Program-made: the position numbers and the translations under genes | The notes under the pieces: model-generated | Seen by the model: only the letters and a program-made list of their open reading frames with translations | What the model was told of the DNA's origin: nothing | Databases searched by the model: none | DNA from: Arthrobacter sp. MYb227 | GTDB lineage: Bacteria > Actinomycetota > Actinomycetes > Actinomycetales > Micrococcaceae | Assembly: GCF_002975435.1 (NCBI RefSeq) | Contig: NZ_PCPT01000004.1 | Span: 186,001 to 250,000, forward strand | Direction of reading: 5' to 3' | Length of the DNA stretch: 64,000 bases | Shown here: positions 8,824 through 18,533 of the stretch, piece by piece | Layout of the letters: each line of letters begins with the position of its first letter | How positions within the stretch are numbered: the stretch's first letter is position 1

Positions 8824-9621
8824 TTACTGCGCGGCGTTTGGCTGGTATTGGACGAATCGGACATTCGAAGCACGTTTAAACGCCGTGGTTGGGCTTTGTC
8901 CCGATAATTCTCGAGTGTCGCGGTTCAGATGGGATTGATCAAAATAACCGCTGGCCACCGCTAGCTCGGCAAGTTCTAGATTCTTGCGCTGGGCAACGTC
9001 AGTAGCCGCACGACGCAGCCGAAAGATACGCATGAGTACCGAAGGTGGCAGCCCAAAGTATGTGAGGCACCGGCGGTGAAGCTGCCGATTAGATACGTCG
9101 GAAAGATCTGCGATCTCTGCCACACAGTGTTCCCCGGCCCGAATCAACCCGGCCACCTTGGTAACCCATTGATCTACGAAACCACCCGTTGCCCTGGCAA
9201 GGAGGAGTGTTCTGAGTCGTTCAAGAGGTAATTGTGGGAACAACGAGGTGGCGGATGTGGTCTCGGCTCTCCCCCACAATTCTTCGATGGGCACTCGTGC
9301 ATCACGCATTTTGTCCAGCGGTACCCCGGCGATGAGCTGGCCCCACTCCATACCGATGCGCAATCCATAAACTTCTAAGCCGCTACGCTCGGGCAGCCAA
9401 GGACAGGTTTGCGGGCCAAGCCACCATATTTGTTCATCGATGAGCACCAGCCCCGTCAACCCATCGGGCGAAACAAGAAACCCATGATCGTTTGTGGTTG
9501 TAAGCGAATAATAGGACTCCACCAAACCAGTACTCGCACCAGGCAAGTGAAGGTTTGTAGCCACGGTGAACCGCTGGGGTTTGCCGAGGTTCTGAGCGGC
9601 GGTTCGGTGCATACAATTCAC
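8824..9621 (-). CDS. AraC-type helix-turn-helix regulator
   Basis: A 265-residue protein with a beta-rich N-terminal sensor (about residues 15-140) and a C-terminal AraC DNA-binding domain. CVAEIADLSDVSNRQLHRRC forms the first helix-turn-helix, and LAELAVASGYFDQSHLNRD plus RELSGQSPTTAF forms the second with the conserved F-DQSH-R pattern. This resembles the DUF6597-type AraC group. The effector is unknown. The ATG at 9621 was taken; an in-frame ATG three codons later is possible. It is upstream of the TPR-like gene. Confidence 0.85.
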   Translation of the reverse strand: MNCMHRTAAQNLGKPQRFTVATNLHLPGASTGLVESYYSLTTTNDHGFLVSPDGLTGLVLIDEQIWWLGPQTCPWLPERSGLEVYGLRIGMEWGQLIAGVPLDKMRDARVPIEELWGRAETTSATSLFPQLPLERLRTLLLARATGGFVDQWVTKVAGLIRAGEHCVAEIADLSDVSNRQLHRRCLTYFGLPPSVLMRIFRLRRAATDVAQRKNLELAELAVASGYFDQSHLNRDTRELSGQSPTTAFKRASNVRFVQYQPNAAQ

Positions 9622-9693
9622 TGTATATCTCTCATCCCCGGTGAGGTCCCGGCTCCCGTGTGAGAATCAGAACCTCACCGAGTTAGCTGGCGT

Positions 9694-10317
9694 TTAGCTC
9701 AGCTGCATGGTGGTCAGGCAGGTAGCATCTTCGCTCGTTGCTGTGGAAATCGGTGACGTCGCACTCAGCTCGCCTTGCTCCACGCTCAGCGTTGCCTCGA
9801 TCCCGCGCGGCAACCAAACCCCAACGAAACCATTGTCAAAGGTCTTCACGGTCTTATCGACGATCTTCTCACCGGTCTTCACATCGGTGATGGTGACCGT
9901 GACTTCTTCGTTCTGCATTTCACCCAAGCACGTGGTCAGGCTGTGGAAGTGGCAGTCGTGTGTTTGTGTCTTGAAGGGAGCAAACGATAGGTAAAACTGA
10001 TCTTGTGGGATCGGCAGGGAAACCTGCTGCTTCTTCTTATCGATGAGGATCAGCTCATCCGGGCGAACCGAGGCCATCAGATTACTTGGACGTTCGGCGA
10101 CCGGCAGGGAATCGAGCTTATCGATCATCTGGCGCGCGTCGAGGCCCGCAAGATTATTTGCGCTCAAGAAGGCATCGCTTTCGGCTTGCGATACTGATGG
10201 GGCCGCGGATTGCTGGTTATTGCTGGTACAGCCCGTGAGCGCCAGGGCACCAATCGCCAGTGACGCAAAGACTGTGATGGCTAGCGGTTTGCTCTTCTTA
10301 GTGGAAACAGTAGACAT
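9694..10317 (-). CDS. cueP: CueP-family copper-binding lipoprotein
   Basis: The 207-residue product has a lipoprotein signal (lipobox LTGC, Cys30) and a CueP domain. The family hallmarks are present: YLSFAPFKTQTHDCHFHSL, FDNGFVGVWLPRGIEATL, and the final ATCLTTMQL. The three Cys matching the copper ligands of Salmonella CueP are Cys122, Cys130 and Cys200. In Salmonella CueP is a periplasmic copper store that supplies superoxide dismutase; here it would be lipid-anchored outside the membrane. The ATG is followed closely by the signal peptide. The downstream neighbour in the other direction of the block is a DUF6153-like membrane protein, which fits a copper-handling pair. Confidence 0.9.
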   Translation of the reverse strand: MSTVSTKKSKPLAITVFASLAIGALALTGCTSNNQQSAAPSVSQAESDAFLSANNLAGLDARQMIDKLDSLPVAERPSNLMASVRPDELILIDKKKQQVSLPIPQDQFYLSFAPFKTQTHDCHFHSLTTCLGEMQNEEVTVTITDVKTGEKIVDKTVKTFDNGFVGVWLPRGIEATLSVEQGELSATSPISTATSEDATCLTTMQLS

Positions 10318-10428
10318 GGGGGGTGGGTATTTCCTTTGAAATCAAAAAACTGGGTGGCATTAGCACATGTCTCGGTGGCAGCTCAAGGCGCGCCCAAACG
10401 ATCCTGATCCCTAAACCATGGGCAGGCA

Positions 10429-10440
10429 TCCCCTAAGGGA
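10429..10440. promoter_or_regulatory. GC-rich imperfect palindrome upstream of cueP
   Basis: TCCCCTAAGGGA matches its reverse complement at 10 of 12 positions and lies 112 bases upstream of the cueP start. The CCC-NNNN-GGG form is reminiscent of CsoR-type copper operators, but the match is weak and no csoR is in the window. Confidence 0.25.
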
Positions 10441-10461
10441 AGTGAAGTACTTCGTCCCGAC

Positions 10462-10950
10462 TCACGTACGGCTAATACACAATTCTTGAAGCGATGGCGT
10501 ACGCGTAAATATCCCGAGTATTGGACTAAAGACCCGGTGAGGACAGCTGAACCATTCCCCGCGTAATACTTTGCCCGCTGGCCGCCGCAGAATAATCAGC
10601 GCACCAAAAAGAGCAAGGAAGCATGCTGCCCCGGCAACTAGATGCTGGCTATGCGCACCACAGTCGGCGCATCCGCCGAAGGGTATTCCCTCAACAGCAT
10701 GTCGGGAAGTTGAGGTACCGACCATCGTGTTGCTCTGCATCGAGCTTACCGATGCTGAAGTGTGCTGTGGCGCTGCGGACATGCCATGTAGATTCAGGCC
10801 ATGCATCAGCAGCAATCCGATGATGATGCATGCCACAACAAGACTTCCCAGGAGCACAAAGCCGAGCAAGGACTTTCGACCGTGCCCACCCGAGGATGCT
10901 GGCTTAGAACTCATCGCTGTAAGACTACGTGGCGCGGCTGTGTAATTCAT
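10462..10950 (-). CDS. DUF6153-like small membrane protein
   Basis: About 162 residues. One strong transmembrane helix (LLGFVLLGSLVVACIIIGLL) runs into MHGLNLHGM, followed by a Ser/Thr/His linker, then GGCADCGAHSQHLVAGAACF leading into a second helix (LALFGALIILRRP). The helix-MHxL, Cys-x2-Cys-x2-His and second-helix order resembles DUF6153 proteins, which often sit near copper or redox genes; the Cys/His/Met residues could bind metal. The start is uncertain: ATGs at 10950 and 10914 both lack a ribosome binding site. It lies directly upstream of cueP. Confidence 0.55.
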   Translation of the reverse strand: MNYTAAPRSLTAMSSKPASSGGHGRKSLLGFVLLGSLVVACIIIGLLLMHGLNLHGMSAAPQHTSASVSSMQSNTMVGTSTSRHAVEGIPFGGCADCGAHSQHLVAGAACFLALFGALIILRRPAGKVLRGEWFSCPHRVFSPILGIFTRTPSLQELCISRT

Positions 10951-11057
10951 AAGCAAAAAGCGCCACGGCGTCTGATGCACCTTTTCGCCGGCTAAAACCT
11001 TCAGGCCCACCCGAGCTTGCACCATCTGGTCCTGGATTGTTCCAGGCACCCCCAAGA

Positions 11058-11105
11058 CAATGGCCTCCTGACCTTCCCAAAGTTGGGGAGGTCAGGAGGC
11101 CATTG
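11058..11105 (-). terminator. terminator hairpin after rip1
   Basis: CAATGGCCTCCTGACCT (11058-11074) and its exact complement (11089-11105) form a 17-base stem around 14 bases. It lies just after the stop of rip1 and ahead of the DUF6153-like gene. Confidence 0.8.
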
Positions 11106-11119
11106 GCGTTTAGCTGAGG

Positions 11120-12499
11120 TCAGCCAAAAAGTTTGACTGGTTTAACAATATCGGCGTATATCAATACCGCACCCATGACCAGCATGCCCACGGCAACCAC
11201 ATAAGTCAGCGGCAACATCTTCGCGATATCGACAGGTCCCGGATCCGGGCGACGGAAGATCTTGGCGAAGAAACGACGCACCGACTCGTACAGCGCACCC
11301 AGCACGTGGCCGCCATCAAGTGGCAGCAACGGGATCAAGTTGAAGACGAATAGGGCAATATTTAGTCCACCGATCAAAGAGATCAGCGATGCTGCCTTAT
11401 CGGCAACACCGATCTGATCCATGGCACTGATCTCACCGGCGATGCGCCCCACACCCACCACGGAGACCGGGCCATTGGGGTCACGAGGTGCATCGCTAAA
11501 CGCCGCCTGCCCCACGGCAAACACACGTGCGGGAAGATCAAGCACAATCCCTGCAACGCTACGGATCTGGGAACCCACCATGGGCAGTACCTCGGAAACC
11601 GGCTGAGAAATATTCTCCACCTTGGAGCCCATACCAATGAATCCAACATCAATGGTCTTGGGAGTTCCATCGGCGTTGGTGACCGCACGGCCATCGGCAT
11701 CAATCACCGGGCGTTCGGTCTTGTACGGAGTGATGCTCGTCGAATGAGCAACCCCATCACGTTCATAGGTCAGCGGTACCGCTTCACCCGCGTGCGAACG
11801 GATCGCCTGAGTCAGTTCCAGCCACGCAGTTTTCTCCACGGGTTCACCGTTGAAGGAGGTAATGGTGTCCCCCGGGCGCAAGCCCGCGGCATAGGCAGGT
11901 CCCGGCGCATCGGTGGACTTACATCCATTGTTCACGGCCGGATCACGCTGGGATTCTTGGCTCAACGGAACCACGCACTGGTAGACCTCTGCCACGGTGC
12001 TGGTCTGTGCCGGGGTTCCAAAACCAACTGTGACAATTCCAACCATGATGATGCCCAGTAGCAGGTTCATGGTGGGGCCACCGAGCATGATGATAATGCG
12101 TTTGTAGACCGGTAGCTTGTAGAACATCCGGTTCTCATCCCCGGGCTGCAGCTGTTCGGCGGCTGCGCTGCGGGCCTCATCGGCCAGCTGTTGGAACATC
12201 CCGGTGGAGGATTTACGTAGCGCCGGTGCATCGGTGGCACCCACCAGGCCCTTTTGTTTGGCCGGTGGGTACATGCCGATCATCGAGATGTAACCACCCA
12301 ACGGGATGGCCTTGAAGCCGTATTCGGTTTCTCCGCGTTTGAACGACCACATGGTCTTGCCAAAGCCGATCATGTATTGCGGGACGCGGACCTTGAACAG
12401 CTTGGCTGGGACCAGGTGACCGACCTCGTGCAGACCGATGGAGATGCCAACGGCAAGCACCATGATCAGCACGCCGAGGATGAAAAGAATAATACTCAC
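11120..12499 (-). CDS. rip1: site-2 (RIP) intramembrane zinc metalloprotease, Rip1/RseP family
   Basis: A 459-residue membrane protease. HEVGH (residues 24-28) in the first helix holds the zinc His pair and catalytic Glu; the C-terminal [12 protein letters not shown] supplies the third ligand Asp. Between them lies a PDZ domain ([22 protein letters not shown], about 200-222) with a long insertion before it (about 75-110). About four transmembrane helices are seen. Family members cut anti-sigma factors inside the membrane; Rip1 of mycobacteria controls cell-envelope sigma factors. The gene overlaps the 3' end of dxr by 4 bases (ATGA), so the two are translationally coupled. Confidence 0.93.
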   Translation of the reverse strand: MSIILFILGVLIMVLAVGISIGLHEVGHLVPAKLFKVRVPQYMIGFGKTMWSFKRGETEYGFKAIPLGGYISMIGMYPPAKQKGLVGATDAPALRKSSTGMFQQLADEARSAAAEQLQPGDENRMFYKLPVYKRIIIMLGGPTMNLLLGIIMVGIVTVGFGTPAQTSTVAEVYQCVVPLSQESQRDPAVNNGCKSTDAPGPAYAAGLRPGDTITSFNGEPVEKTAWLELTQAIRSHAGEAVPLTYERDGVAHSTSITPYKTERPVIDADGRAVTNADGTPKTIDVGFIGMGSKVENISQPVSEVLPMVGSQIRSVAGIVLDLPARVFAVGQAAFSDAPRDPNGPVSVVGVGRIAGEISAMDQIGVADKAASLISLIGGLNIALFVFNLIPLLPLDGGHVLGALYESVRRFFAKIFRRPDPGPVDIAKMLPLTYVVAVGMLVMGAVLIYADIVKPVKLFG

Positions 12500-13731
12500 A
12501 ATGCTTCCAAACGTTTGGCGGCAGTATTTCGTGCCCAGGTCTCGGCGGCCAGTACCGATTCAACGCTCAAGGCGCCGGGTTCTGGGGTGTAGCTTTGCAG
12601 GATTGCTTCGATGGTTTCAACGATATCCGTGAAGCGAATGGTTCCCGCATGGAATGCCTCAACAGCTTCCTCATTCACCGCGTTGTACACGGCCATGTGG
12701 GTAGCCGAGGCCGCCGAGGCGCTCTTGGCCAGTTCAATGGCGGGGAAAGCTTGCACATCCAACGGTTCAAAGGTCCAGGCCTGGGCCTGACTGAAATCGC
12801 AGGGCCGTGCAGCCCCTGGCACTCGATGCGGCCAACCAATGCCCAAGGCAATGGGTAGTGCCATATCCGGGGGTGAGGCCTGAGCGATTGTCGATCCGTC
12901 AATGAATTCAACCATCGAGTGAACCATTGACTGTGGGTGAACCACCGCCTCGATACGATCCAGTGGGATATCAAAGAGCAGGTGCGCCTCGATAACCTCA
13001 AGAGCCTTGTTGACCATTGAGGCCGAGTTGGTGGTGATGACCTTGCCCATGTCCCAGGTGGGGTGAGCCAGCGCCTGGGCCGGGGTGACATCCCGTAGCT
13101 GGGCATGGCTCCAGCCACGGAACGGTCCACCCGAGGCGGTAACGATCAGCTTGTGCACTTCCTCGGGTGTTCCCGAGCGCAGAGCCTGGGCCAGGGCCGA
13201 GTGCTCGGAATCGACGGGGACCAGTTGCCCCGGGGCTGCTGCTTCCTTGACCAATGCCCCGCCAACAATCAGCGATTCCTTATTTGCCAAGGCCAACAGG
13301 TGCCCGGCGTTTAGCGCGGCAAGCGTGGGTGCCAGTCCGATGGATCCGGTAATGCCGTTGAGTACCACATCGGCATCGGGGAACCCGGCGATCTGTGTTG
13401 CTGCATCGGTACCGGCAAAAAGAAGTGGTGAGTAGTCAGATACCTTGGCCAGAGCCGCAGCGTTCTTGATTGCCGTGGCAAGAGCGTCAAGGTCTGGATG
13501 TGCCGAACCCACCGCGGGTGCGCGGGTGGCAACTGCCTGGGTTGCCAGTAGTTCTAGGTTGTAGCCACCGGAGAGCGCGGCAACACTGAATCGGTCCGGG
13601 GCATCGGCAATCACCTCAAGGGCCTGGGTGCCAATCGATCCGGTGGATCCAATCAGCGTGACACGCCGAATACTTCCGGGGACCGGAGGAATGAATGGTT
13701 TTGAAGGCTGCGCTGTACTCACCTCATCCAT
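12496..13731 (-). CDS. dxr: 1-deoxy-D-xylulose 5-phosphate reductoisomerase
   Basis: Dxr (IspC) makes 2-C-methylerythritol 4-phosphate, the committed step of the non-mevalonate isoprenoid pathway. The 411-residue protein has the NADPH-binding GSTGSIG (28-34), the PVDSEHSAL metal-binding segment, [27 protein letters not shown] and [13 protein letters not shown], all standard Dxr blocks. The N-terminal 20 residues before the Rossmann fold are an extension, so a later start is possible. It is first in a dxr-rip1 operon. A 12-base inverted repeat includes its start region (see separate entry). Confidence 0.97.
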   Translation of the reverse strand: MDEVSTAQPSKPFIPPVPGSIRRVTLIGSTGSIGTQALEVIADAPDRFSVAALSGGYNLELLATQAVATRAPAVGSAHPDLDALATAIKNAAALAKVSDYSPLLFAGTDAATQIAGFPDADVVLNGITGSIGLAPTLAALNAGHLLALANKESLIVGGALVKEAAAPGQLVPVDSEHSALAQALRSGTPEEVHKLIVTASGGPFRGWSHAQLRDVTPAQALAHPTWDMGKVITTNSASMVNKALEVIEAHLLFDIPLDRIEAVVHPQSMVHSMVEFIDGSTIAQASPPDMALPIALGIGWPHRVPGAARPCDFSQAQAWTFEPLDVQAFPAIELAKSASAASATHMAVYNAVNEEAVEAFHAGTIRFTDIVETIEAILQSYTPEPGALSVESVLAAETWARNTAAKRLEAL

Positions 13732-13800
13732 TATGGTCGGTGATTCTGTGTCAGCCCAATGGAGATTTTATGAACCGACGTGATTTATTGGATGAGGTGA
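13719..13800. repeat. 12-base inverted repeat spanning the dxr start
   Basis: TCACCTCATCCA (13719-13730), which includes most of the dxr start codon, is the exact complement of TGGATGAGGTGA (13789-13800), 58 bases upstream of dxr. If transcription starts beyond 13800, the leader could fold back over the start codon. The rest of the gap (13732-14016) is AT-rich and holds no convincing gene. Confidence 0.4.
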
Positions 13801-14016
13801 CGCTAGTTGCACCAAATTTTGGTTGAGGGATCGACGGAGCAACTTTTATGGAAACAATTTCTTATAAGAAATTCCGAACCGCTATCACCATTTGGACAAT
13901 ACAGGGCACCCTTGAACCTAAAGATCTATGGCCAATTTTCAGCTAGGACTTCACAGCGGTGGCGACAGAAGATTTCGGAGATCTGTTGTCACCACTGCTG
14001 AGAAATATGGTTCGCG

Positions 14017-15891
14017 CTATCTCGAGGCCACAAGATTTTGTAGTGAGTTTCCCGATTTATCATGGGCTAACGCAGCGTAGAACGGTCGGACTGCTGTGAC
14101 AAGAGCACTTACCTGCGCTGGAGTTTTGAGCATTGTCACTTCAACGATGACATATCGCTTGTTAGCTTGCGTGAAGCGGCGCACTTTTGGTCTCTCCGTG
14201 TTATCGGTCGACGAATCAGTCTCCATAAATTGACCGACTATTCTGGTTTCGAAATTCTGAGCTTCGTTGTAGAGGTCGTCAATCGATAGGGCATCGCTTT
14301 TGAACTCGAACGCAATCTTTAAATCATTAGCTCTGATAGTAAGCAACCCAATGCGTGCTTGGTCTTGCCTCATACGCATCGTCCAATCAATCGGATTGGT
14401 TTGGGCAGCAAATGCTTCATCCAGCAACGTGAGTTCATTTTCGAACTGGAACGCCAAGTCGACAAGTGATTCAGAACGTTTCTCTACCGATCGCAACCTT
14501 CGTTCATTCCGGTCGAAAGTTCGAGTGACTCGTGATTGCGTTGCTCCTCCCGAAGTGACACTTGTGATGGTCGACTGACTAAATGCACTGTTGAAAGCTT
14601 CCTTAGAGAATTCTCCCTTGATTGTGAATGCTCGTGTTAACTCTTCATAGAAATGGTCAAGCAGTCCAATCTCGTCCGTGGGAATACCCCAAGTAGTATT
14701 TTTCGCGTCTTCATCAAATTGCGCATATCGCAAGAATTCATCAGCTGGTTCAGAATGTCGAGCGCTGTCAGCTATAGCCGCATAAGCTTCGGGAAACGCG
14801 GTTTGAAGACATAACGTTCCGAAAAGGTGAAGATCACGACCGAAGTCATCCTTCTCCTTAGCCAATATTGATTTGAGGAGCAAAAACGTATTTAACAGTC
14901 GTTTTGTAGATCTTGGATTCGAACCTACAGATGCTGCCGAGAGTTCCATGAACTTCTCAAAATCATCGGACACATTCTCAATTCCGGCTAGCTTTAATCC
15001 CTGCTCAAAAAAGGCCTCCATCTTGTAACGCGCTACAGGCATGTGGAATGGAACTTGAATAATCTTGTCAAAGAATGATCGTGCTTTTCGTTCTGATACT
15101 GATGTGCTGTATTTCTCCTGCACTCCCATCTTCACTACGTCAAAATCAATAGCCAACACGAACACACAGTTCTGGACGTCAAGAAAGACCTTGATCGCTT
15201 CCATCACTTCGATAGCTCTCCCCGGTGCGAGGCGATCAAGATCGTCAATAAAAACAACAACCCTTTGATTGGATTCGGCCACTGCGAATTCAAATGCTTC
15301 ACGAAGCGATGCAAGAATTTTCACACTGTCTGGTTCTTCCACGTTTGCTTGCATAAGCTCTGAACCAGTTTCAATTGCTGCCCCAACGGCTTTCGCTGCC
15401 ATGGCCATCCCGGCAATATCAAGCACCGCTGGCACTGTTTTACTGGCGTATATTCTTCCTGCGCGCAGTATCAGACGAGTTAGGTTTTCGAATTTTCCGG
15501 ACTTCTGGTTTTCTGGTTGGTTTTCTTTCAGTCCTTCAGCAATTGCTTTGAGCATGCTGATTGCCAGATTTTCGCCTAGGTCAAACTGTGAATACTGCCA
15601 AGTGTTGAAGAATATTGTCTGAACGTCGTTTCGTTCATCCCTAAGCTTCTTTCCGATTTGAAGCATGGCACTGGTCTTCCCTGTCCCCCAAGCACCCTGC
15701 ACGGCAAGAGTCATTGGAGACGGGCAGGTATTTATGAAATCAACCAATCCATCAATGTACGAAGAAATCGACAATGAATCTTCGATTGCCGGGACGTCAT
15801 CAAAACCTAAATCACGGCTGCTTTTCCGCACAATTTCCACCGATCTGTAAAGTAATTCTGAGGGAATCGGCATTCTGTCTGCCGCATCCAT
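14017..15891 (-). CDS. KAP-family P-loop NTPase
   Basis: A 624-residue protein. The Walker A motif is GAWGTGKTS (66-74), and Walker B is VVVFIDDLDR (211-220), the IDDLDR form typical of KAP NTPases. Between them lies a hydrophobic stretch (about 153-173, VPAVLDIAGMAMAAKAVGAA), where KAP proteins carry membrane segments. SNPRSTKRLLNTFLLL (about 325-340) is the usual KAP post-ATPase region. The C-terminal 230 residues are helical, then end in a beta-rich part (RYVIVEVTML) that I do not recognise. KAP NTPases are often plasmid- or island-borne, and several act in phage defence. The gene is clearly more AT-rich than its neighbours (one 60-base line at 14941 is 42% GC) and stands alone, suggesting transfer. 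Confidence 0.9.
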   Translation of the reverse strand: MDAADRMPIPSELLYRSVEIVRKSSRDLGFDDVPAIEDSLSISSYIDGLVDFINTCPSPMTLAVQGAWGTGKTSAMLQIGKKLRDERNDVQTIFFNTWQYSQFDLGENLAISMLKAIAEGLKENQPENQKSGKFENLTRLILRAGRIYASKTVPAVLDIAGMAMAAKAVGAAIETGSELMQANVEEPDSVKILASLREAFEFAVAESNQRVVVFIDDLDRLAPGRAIEVMEAIKVFLDVQNCVFVLAIDFDVVKMGVQEKYSTSVSERKARSFFDKIIQVPFHMPVARYKMEAFFEQGLKLAGIENVSDDFEKFMELSAASVGSNPRSTKRLLNTFLLLKSILAKEKDDFGRDLHLFGTLCLQTAFPEAYAAIADSARHSEPADEFLRYAQFDEDAKNTTWGIPTDEIGLLDHFYEELTRAFTIKGEFSKEAFNSAFSQSTITSVTSGGATQSRVTRTFDRNERRLRSVEKRSESLVDLAFQFENELTLLDEAFAAQTNPIDWTMRMRQDQARIGLLTIRANDLKIAFEFKSDALSIDDLYNEAQNFETRIVGQFMETDSSTDNTERPKVRRFTQANKRYVIVEVTMLKTPAQVSALVTAVRPFYAALAHDKSGNSLQNLVASR

Positions 15892-15914
15892 TTCCCAGCG
15901 AACATACCATTCAA

Positions 15915-15936
15915 GATCAGGCTTCTAGCCCTGATC
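15915..15936. promoter_or_regulatory. inverted repeat upstream of the KAP gene
   Basis: GATCAGG-cttctagc-CCTGATC has exact 7-base arms and lies 24 bases before the KAP start codon, a position suited to an operator or a leader hairpin. The remaining bases up to 16074 show no gene. Confidence 0.4.
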
Positions 15937-16074
15937 AGCAATTATTCGAGATATTACGCAGACTAAAGCGATCCGAAAACCCTATTATTTTAGGTAATAC
16001 CGGAGCTTCCAATCGCTTCAACAGGTTGCTACAATCTCTTGCTTCCCATTCCTCTCTGAGATTCGGTTTACGAT

Positions 16075-16488
16075 TTAGGCCTTGACCGCCAAAACATTGC
16101 AGTCCGCCTGTAAAAGAATCCGTTGGGAGTCGGATCCCATCAACATCTTGCCCACCGGCGAGCGCCTACGCACACCGATGACTATGAGTTCTGCATCAAC
16201 TTCATCGGCTGCTTCGATCACATCATCACTGGCTAGCTGTTCGGAAACGAATTGACGGACCTCGTACGTGACTCCGCTTTCTTGAAGTATGCTGTGCAGC
16301 GTTGCTAGGTCATCGGAGAAGGCGTAGTTCTTATCGACTGTGCGATCGGCTCGAGTTGAGTTGATGACCAAGAGTTTTGCATCTCGGCGAGCGCATTCGG
16401 TGATTGCGGCCTCTAGCGCGGCATGCCCCAGCGGGCTTAGCACATATCCAAGGACTACGGTCCTTAGTTTCTTATCAGGTATTCTCAT
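16075..16488 (-). CDS. universal stress protein (UspA family)
   Basis: A 137-residue single-domain Usp. The strand [20 protein letters not shown] begins the fold, and [39 protein letters not shown] holds the ATP-binding G-x2-R-x6-G-x-S-type loop, here [15 protein letters not shown]. Such proteins bind ATP or AMP and respond to stress or energy state. Its ATG overlaps the stop of tctA by 4 bases, so it is the last gene of the tctCBA operon and probably tuned to the transporter's function. Confidence 0.9.
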   Translation of the reverse strand: MRIPDKKLRTVVLGYVLSPLGHAALEAAITECARRDAKLLVINSTRADRTVDKNYAFSDDLATLHSILQESGVTYEVRQFVSEQLASDDVIEAADEVDAELIVIGVRRRSPVGKMLMGSDSQRILLQADCNVLAVKA

Positions 16489-18032
16489 TTGCTTTCCTCA
16501 AGTTCTGGTTCAAGCTGAACCGATTCCATCTTCTTCTGTGCTCGTTTGATGAAGAAGGAGGCAACAAACATGAGGATCAGTGCTCCATAGACCACCCAGG
16601 TGAACGGTGTTGAGACCAAGGCGCTGCGATCATTTTGGGAGATTTGAAGGCCTCGGCGCAGCTGAACTTCAAACATGGGGCCAAGGATCATTGCCACAAC
16701 CATGGGGGCTACCGGGTAACCGTATTGGCGCATGAAGAAGCCAAGGACCCCTATGACCAACAGGATTCCTACGTCCATGAGCGCGAAGTTCAGCGAGTAG
16801 GCACCCAGGGCACCAAAGACCAGGATTCCTGCATAGAGGTAAGGTCTGGGGATCTGTAGGATCTTCACCCACAGGCCAACCAGTGGCAGGTTCAGGATCA
16901 GCAGCATCAGGTTGCCGATGTAGAGGCTGGCGATCAGCGCCCAGACCAGCGCACCGTTGGTTTCCATCAACAGCGGACCGGGCTGAATCTGGTAGCGCTG
17001 GAATGCGGTGAGCATCATCGCTGCGGTTGCCGTGGTGGGGATGCCCAGGGTCAGCAGTGGTACCAGGACCCCGGCGGCCGCAGCATTGTTTGCTGCTTCT
17101 GGACCTGCAACGCCTTCTATGGCGCCGTGCCCAAATTGCTTCTTGTTTTTGCCCTTGGCAAGTTTTCGTTCGGCTGCGTAGGAGAGGAATGTTGAAACAT
17201 CCGCTCCCCCTGCAGGAACCGTACCAATGGGGAAACCAATAAAGGTTCCACGCAACCACGGCTTCCAGGACCGCTTCCAATCATCCTTGCTCATCCATTT
17301 GGCACTATTTCCCGATTCGGTGCCCATGCTCATGACCTCAATCGGTCCCTTGCGCATGCGGGCCGCTACATAGAGTGCCTCACCCACGGCGAAGAGGCCA
17401 ACTGCCACGAGCACCACGTCGATGCCGTCGGTCAGTCCGGCGATGCCAAAGGTGTAACGCTGTTGGGCGGTGGTGTCATCAACACCTACCAACCCAATGA
17501 ACAGGCCTAAGAGCAATGAGGCCATGCCGCGGATGATCGATCCGCCCAGTAACGCACCAATGGTCAGGAAGGCGACCACCATGAGGGCCACAAAGTCCAC
17601 TGGACCTAAGTTGATGGCAAAGTCCACGATAATCGGAGCCAGGAAGGTCAGCAGCACGGTGGCGATGGTGCCTGCCACAAAGGAACCAATGGCTGCGGTG
17701 GCAAGAGCCGCGGCTCCGCGTCCCGCCTTAGCCATCTTGTTACCCTCCAACGCTGTGACAATGGAGGCAGACTCACCAGGGGTGTTCAATAGGATCGAGG
17801 TGGTCGACCCGCCATACATGCCACCGTAGTAAATTCCGGCAAACACGATCATTGCCGCGGTTGGTTCAAGGGAGTACGTGATGGGCATCAGCAGGGCAAC
17901 GGTCATGGCCGGTCCGATACCCGGCAGTACACCAACTGCTGTGCCAATGAAGACACCAAAGAGCGCGTAGAGCAGGTAGACGGGCTGGGCCGCCGTGGCA
18001 AAGCCCTCCATGAGCATATTGAGGTTATCCAT
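16485..18032 (-). CDS. tctA: tripartite tricarboxylate transporter, large membrane subunit
   Basis: A 515-residue membrane protein with about 11-12 helices. [21 protein letters not shown] (near residues 25-45) and TIPATTA-like and [11 protein letters not shown] blocks are the TctA signature, as is the conserved [18 protein letters not shown] loop (about 80-97). With TctB and TctC it imports citrate or related carboxylates using an ion gradient. The ATG at 18032 overlaps tctB by 8 bases; longer upstream reading frame is rejected because it lies inside tctB. Order tctC-tctB-tctA-usp forms one operon. Confidence 0.95.
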   Translation of the reverse strand: MDNLNMLMEGFATAAQPVYLLYALFGVFIGTAVGVLPGIGPAMTVALLMPITYSLEPTAAMIVFAGIYYGGMYGGSTTSILLNTPGESASIVTALEGNKMAKAGRGAAALATAAIGSFVAGTIATVLLTFLAPIIVDFAINLGPVDFVALMVVAFLTIGALLGGSIIRGMASLLLGLFIGLVGVDDTTAQQRYTFGIAGLTDGIDVVLVAVGLFAVGEALYVAARMRKGPIEVMSMGTESGNSAKWMSKDDWKRSWKPWLRGTFIGFPIGTVPAGGADVSTFLSYAAERKLAKGKNKKQFGHGAIEGVAGPEAANNAAAAGVLVPLLTLGIPTTATAAMMLTAFQRYQIQPGPLLMETNGALVWALIASLYIGNLMLLILNLPLVGLWVKILQIPRPYLYAGILVFGALGAYSLNFALMDVGILLVIGVLGFFMRQYGYPVAPMVVAMILGPMFEVQLRRGLQISQNDRSALVSTPFTWVVYGALILMFVASFFIKRAQKKMESVQLEPELEESK

Positions 18033-18531
18033 TGAGGAACTCAAGTCCTTCCAGCAACGGGCCGCGCGGTAGGGATACGCCCAGCAGCCCACCAAAGAGG
18101 TACTGCAAAACCAGGGCCAGGATGATACCGATGAGCACCGAACGCCAGAACGGCTTGGCACCCAACGCCCAGGCTGCACCAATGAACATTACTGCCGCTG
18201 CAACGGGCCAACCGGCCGGTTCGATAAGCACAATGTGGATGATGACAAAGAAGGCGAGTTTGCCGATGGTAATCCAGTCGGTACTGGCTTCTGCGTCAAT
18301 GTCTTCGCCGTCCTCGGCATCACCGAGCTGGCCGCGGAGCGCCTGGATGACCAGGCCCGCTCCAACGACCAACAACAGTGAGCTGACGATGTAGGGGAAG
18401 GCCCGTGGGCCCATACCGAACTCCAGATCCGGAACCTCAATGGTTCCGGCGAAGATCACTCCCGCTACACCGAGTACTACGAAGACCAGCGCAAAGAGAA
18501 CTTCTCCCAGATTCTTCTGCGTGGTCTGCAT
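18025..18531 (-). CDS. tctB: tripartite tricarboxylate transporter, small membrane subunit
   Basis: A 168-residue protein with four predicted helices, the size and layout of TctB. The segment [20 protein letters not shown] after the first helix is typical of the family, and PLGVSLPRG-like residues near the C-terminus ([19 protein letters not shown]) match too. It is the small integral membrane partner of TctA. It starts 2 bases after the tctC stop and overlaps tctA by 8 bases. Confidence 0.92.
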   Translation of the reverse strand: MQTTQKNLGEVLFALVFVVLGVAGVIFAGTIEVPDLEFGMGPRAFPYIVSSLLLVVGAGLVIQALRGQLGDAEDGEDIDAEASTDWITIGKLAFFVIIHIVLIEPAGWPVAAAVMFIGAAWALGAKPFWRSVLIGIILALVLQYLFGGLLGVSLPRGPLLEGLEFLNG

Positions 18532-18533
18532 GA

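Noticed and set aside
3301-10950. Genomic island of single origin
   Set aside because: No integrase, flanking repeats or tRNA boundary, and base composition is close to the neighbours.
13807-14001. Short plus-strand reading frame in the AT-rich gap before the KAP gene
   Set aside because: TTG start, no ribosome binding site, no recognisable domain or coding bias.
14017-16488. KAP NTPase and Usp as a two-gene toxin-antitoxin or defence pair
   Set aside because: The Usp gene is translationally coupled to tctA and is separated from the KAP gene by 183 bases with different base composition.
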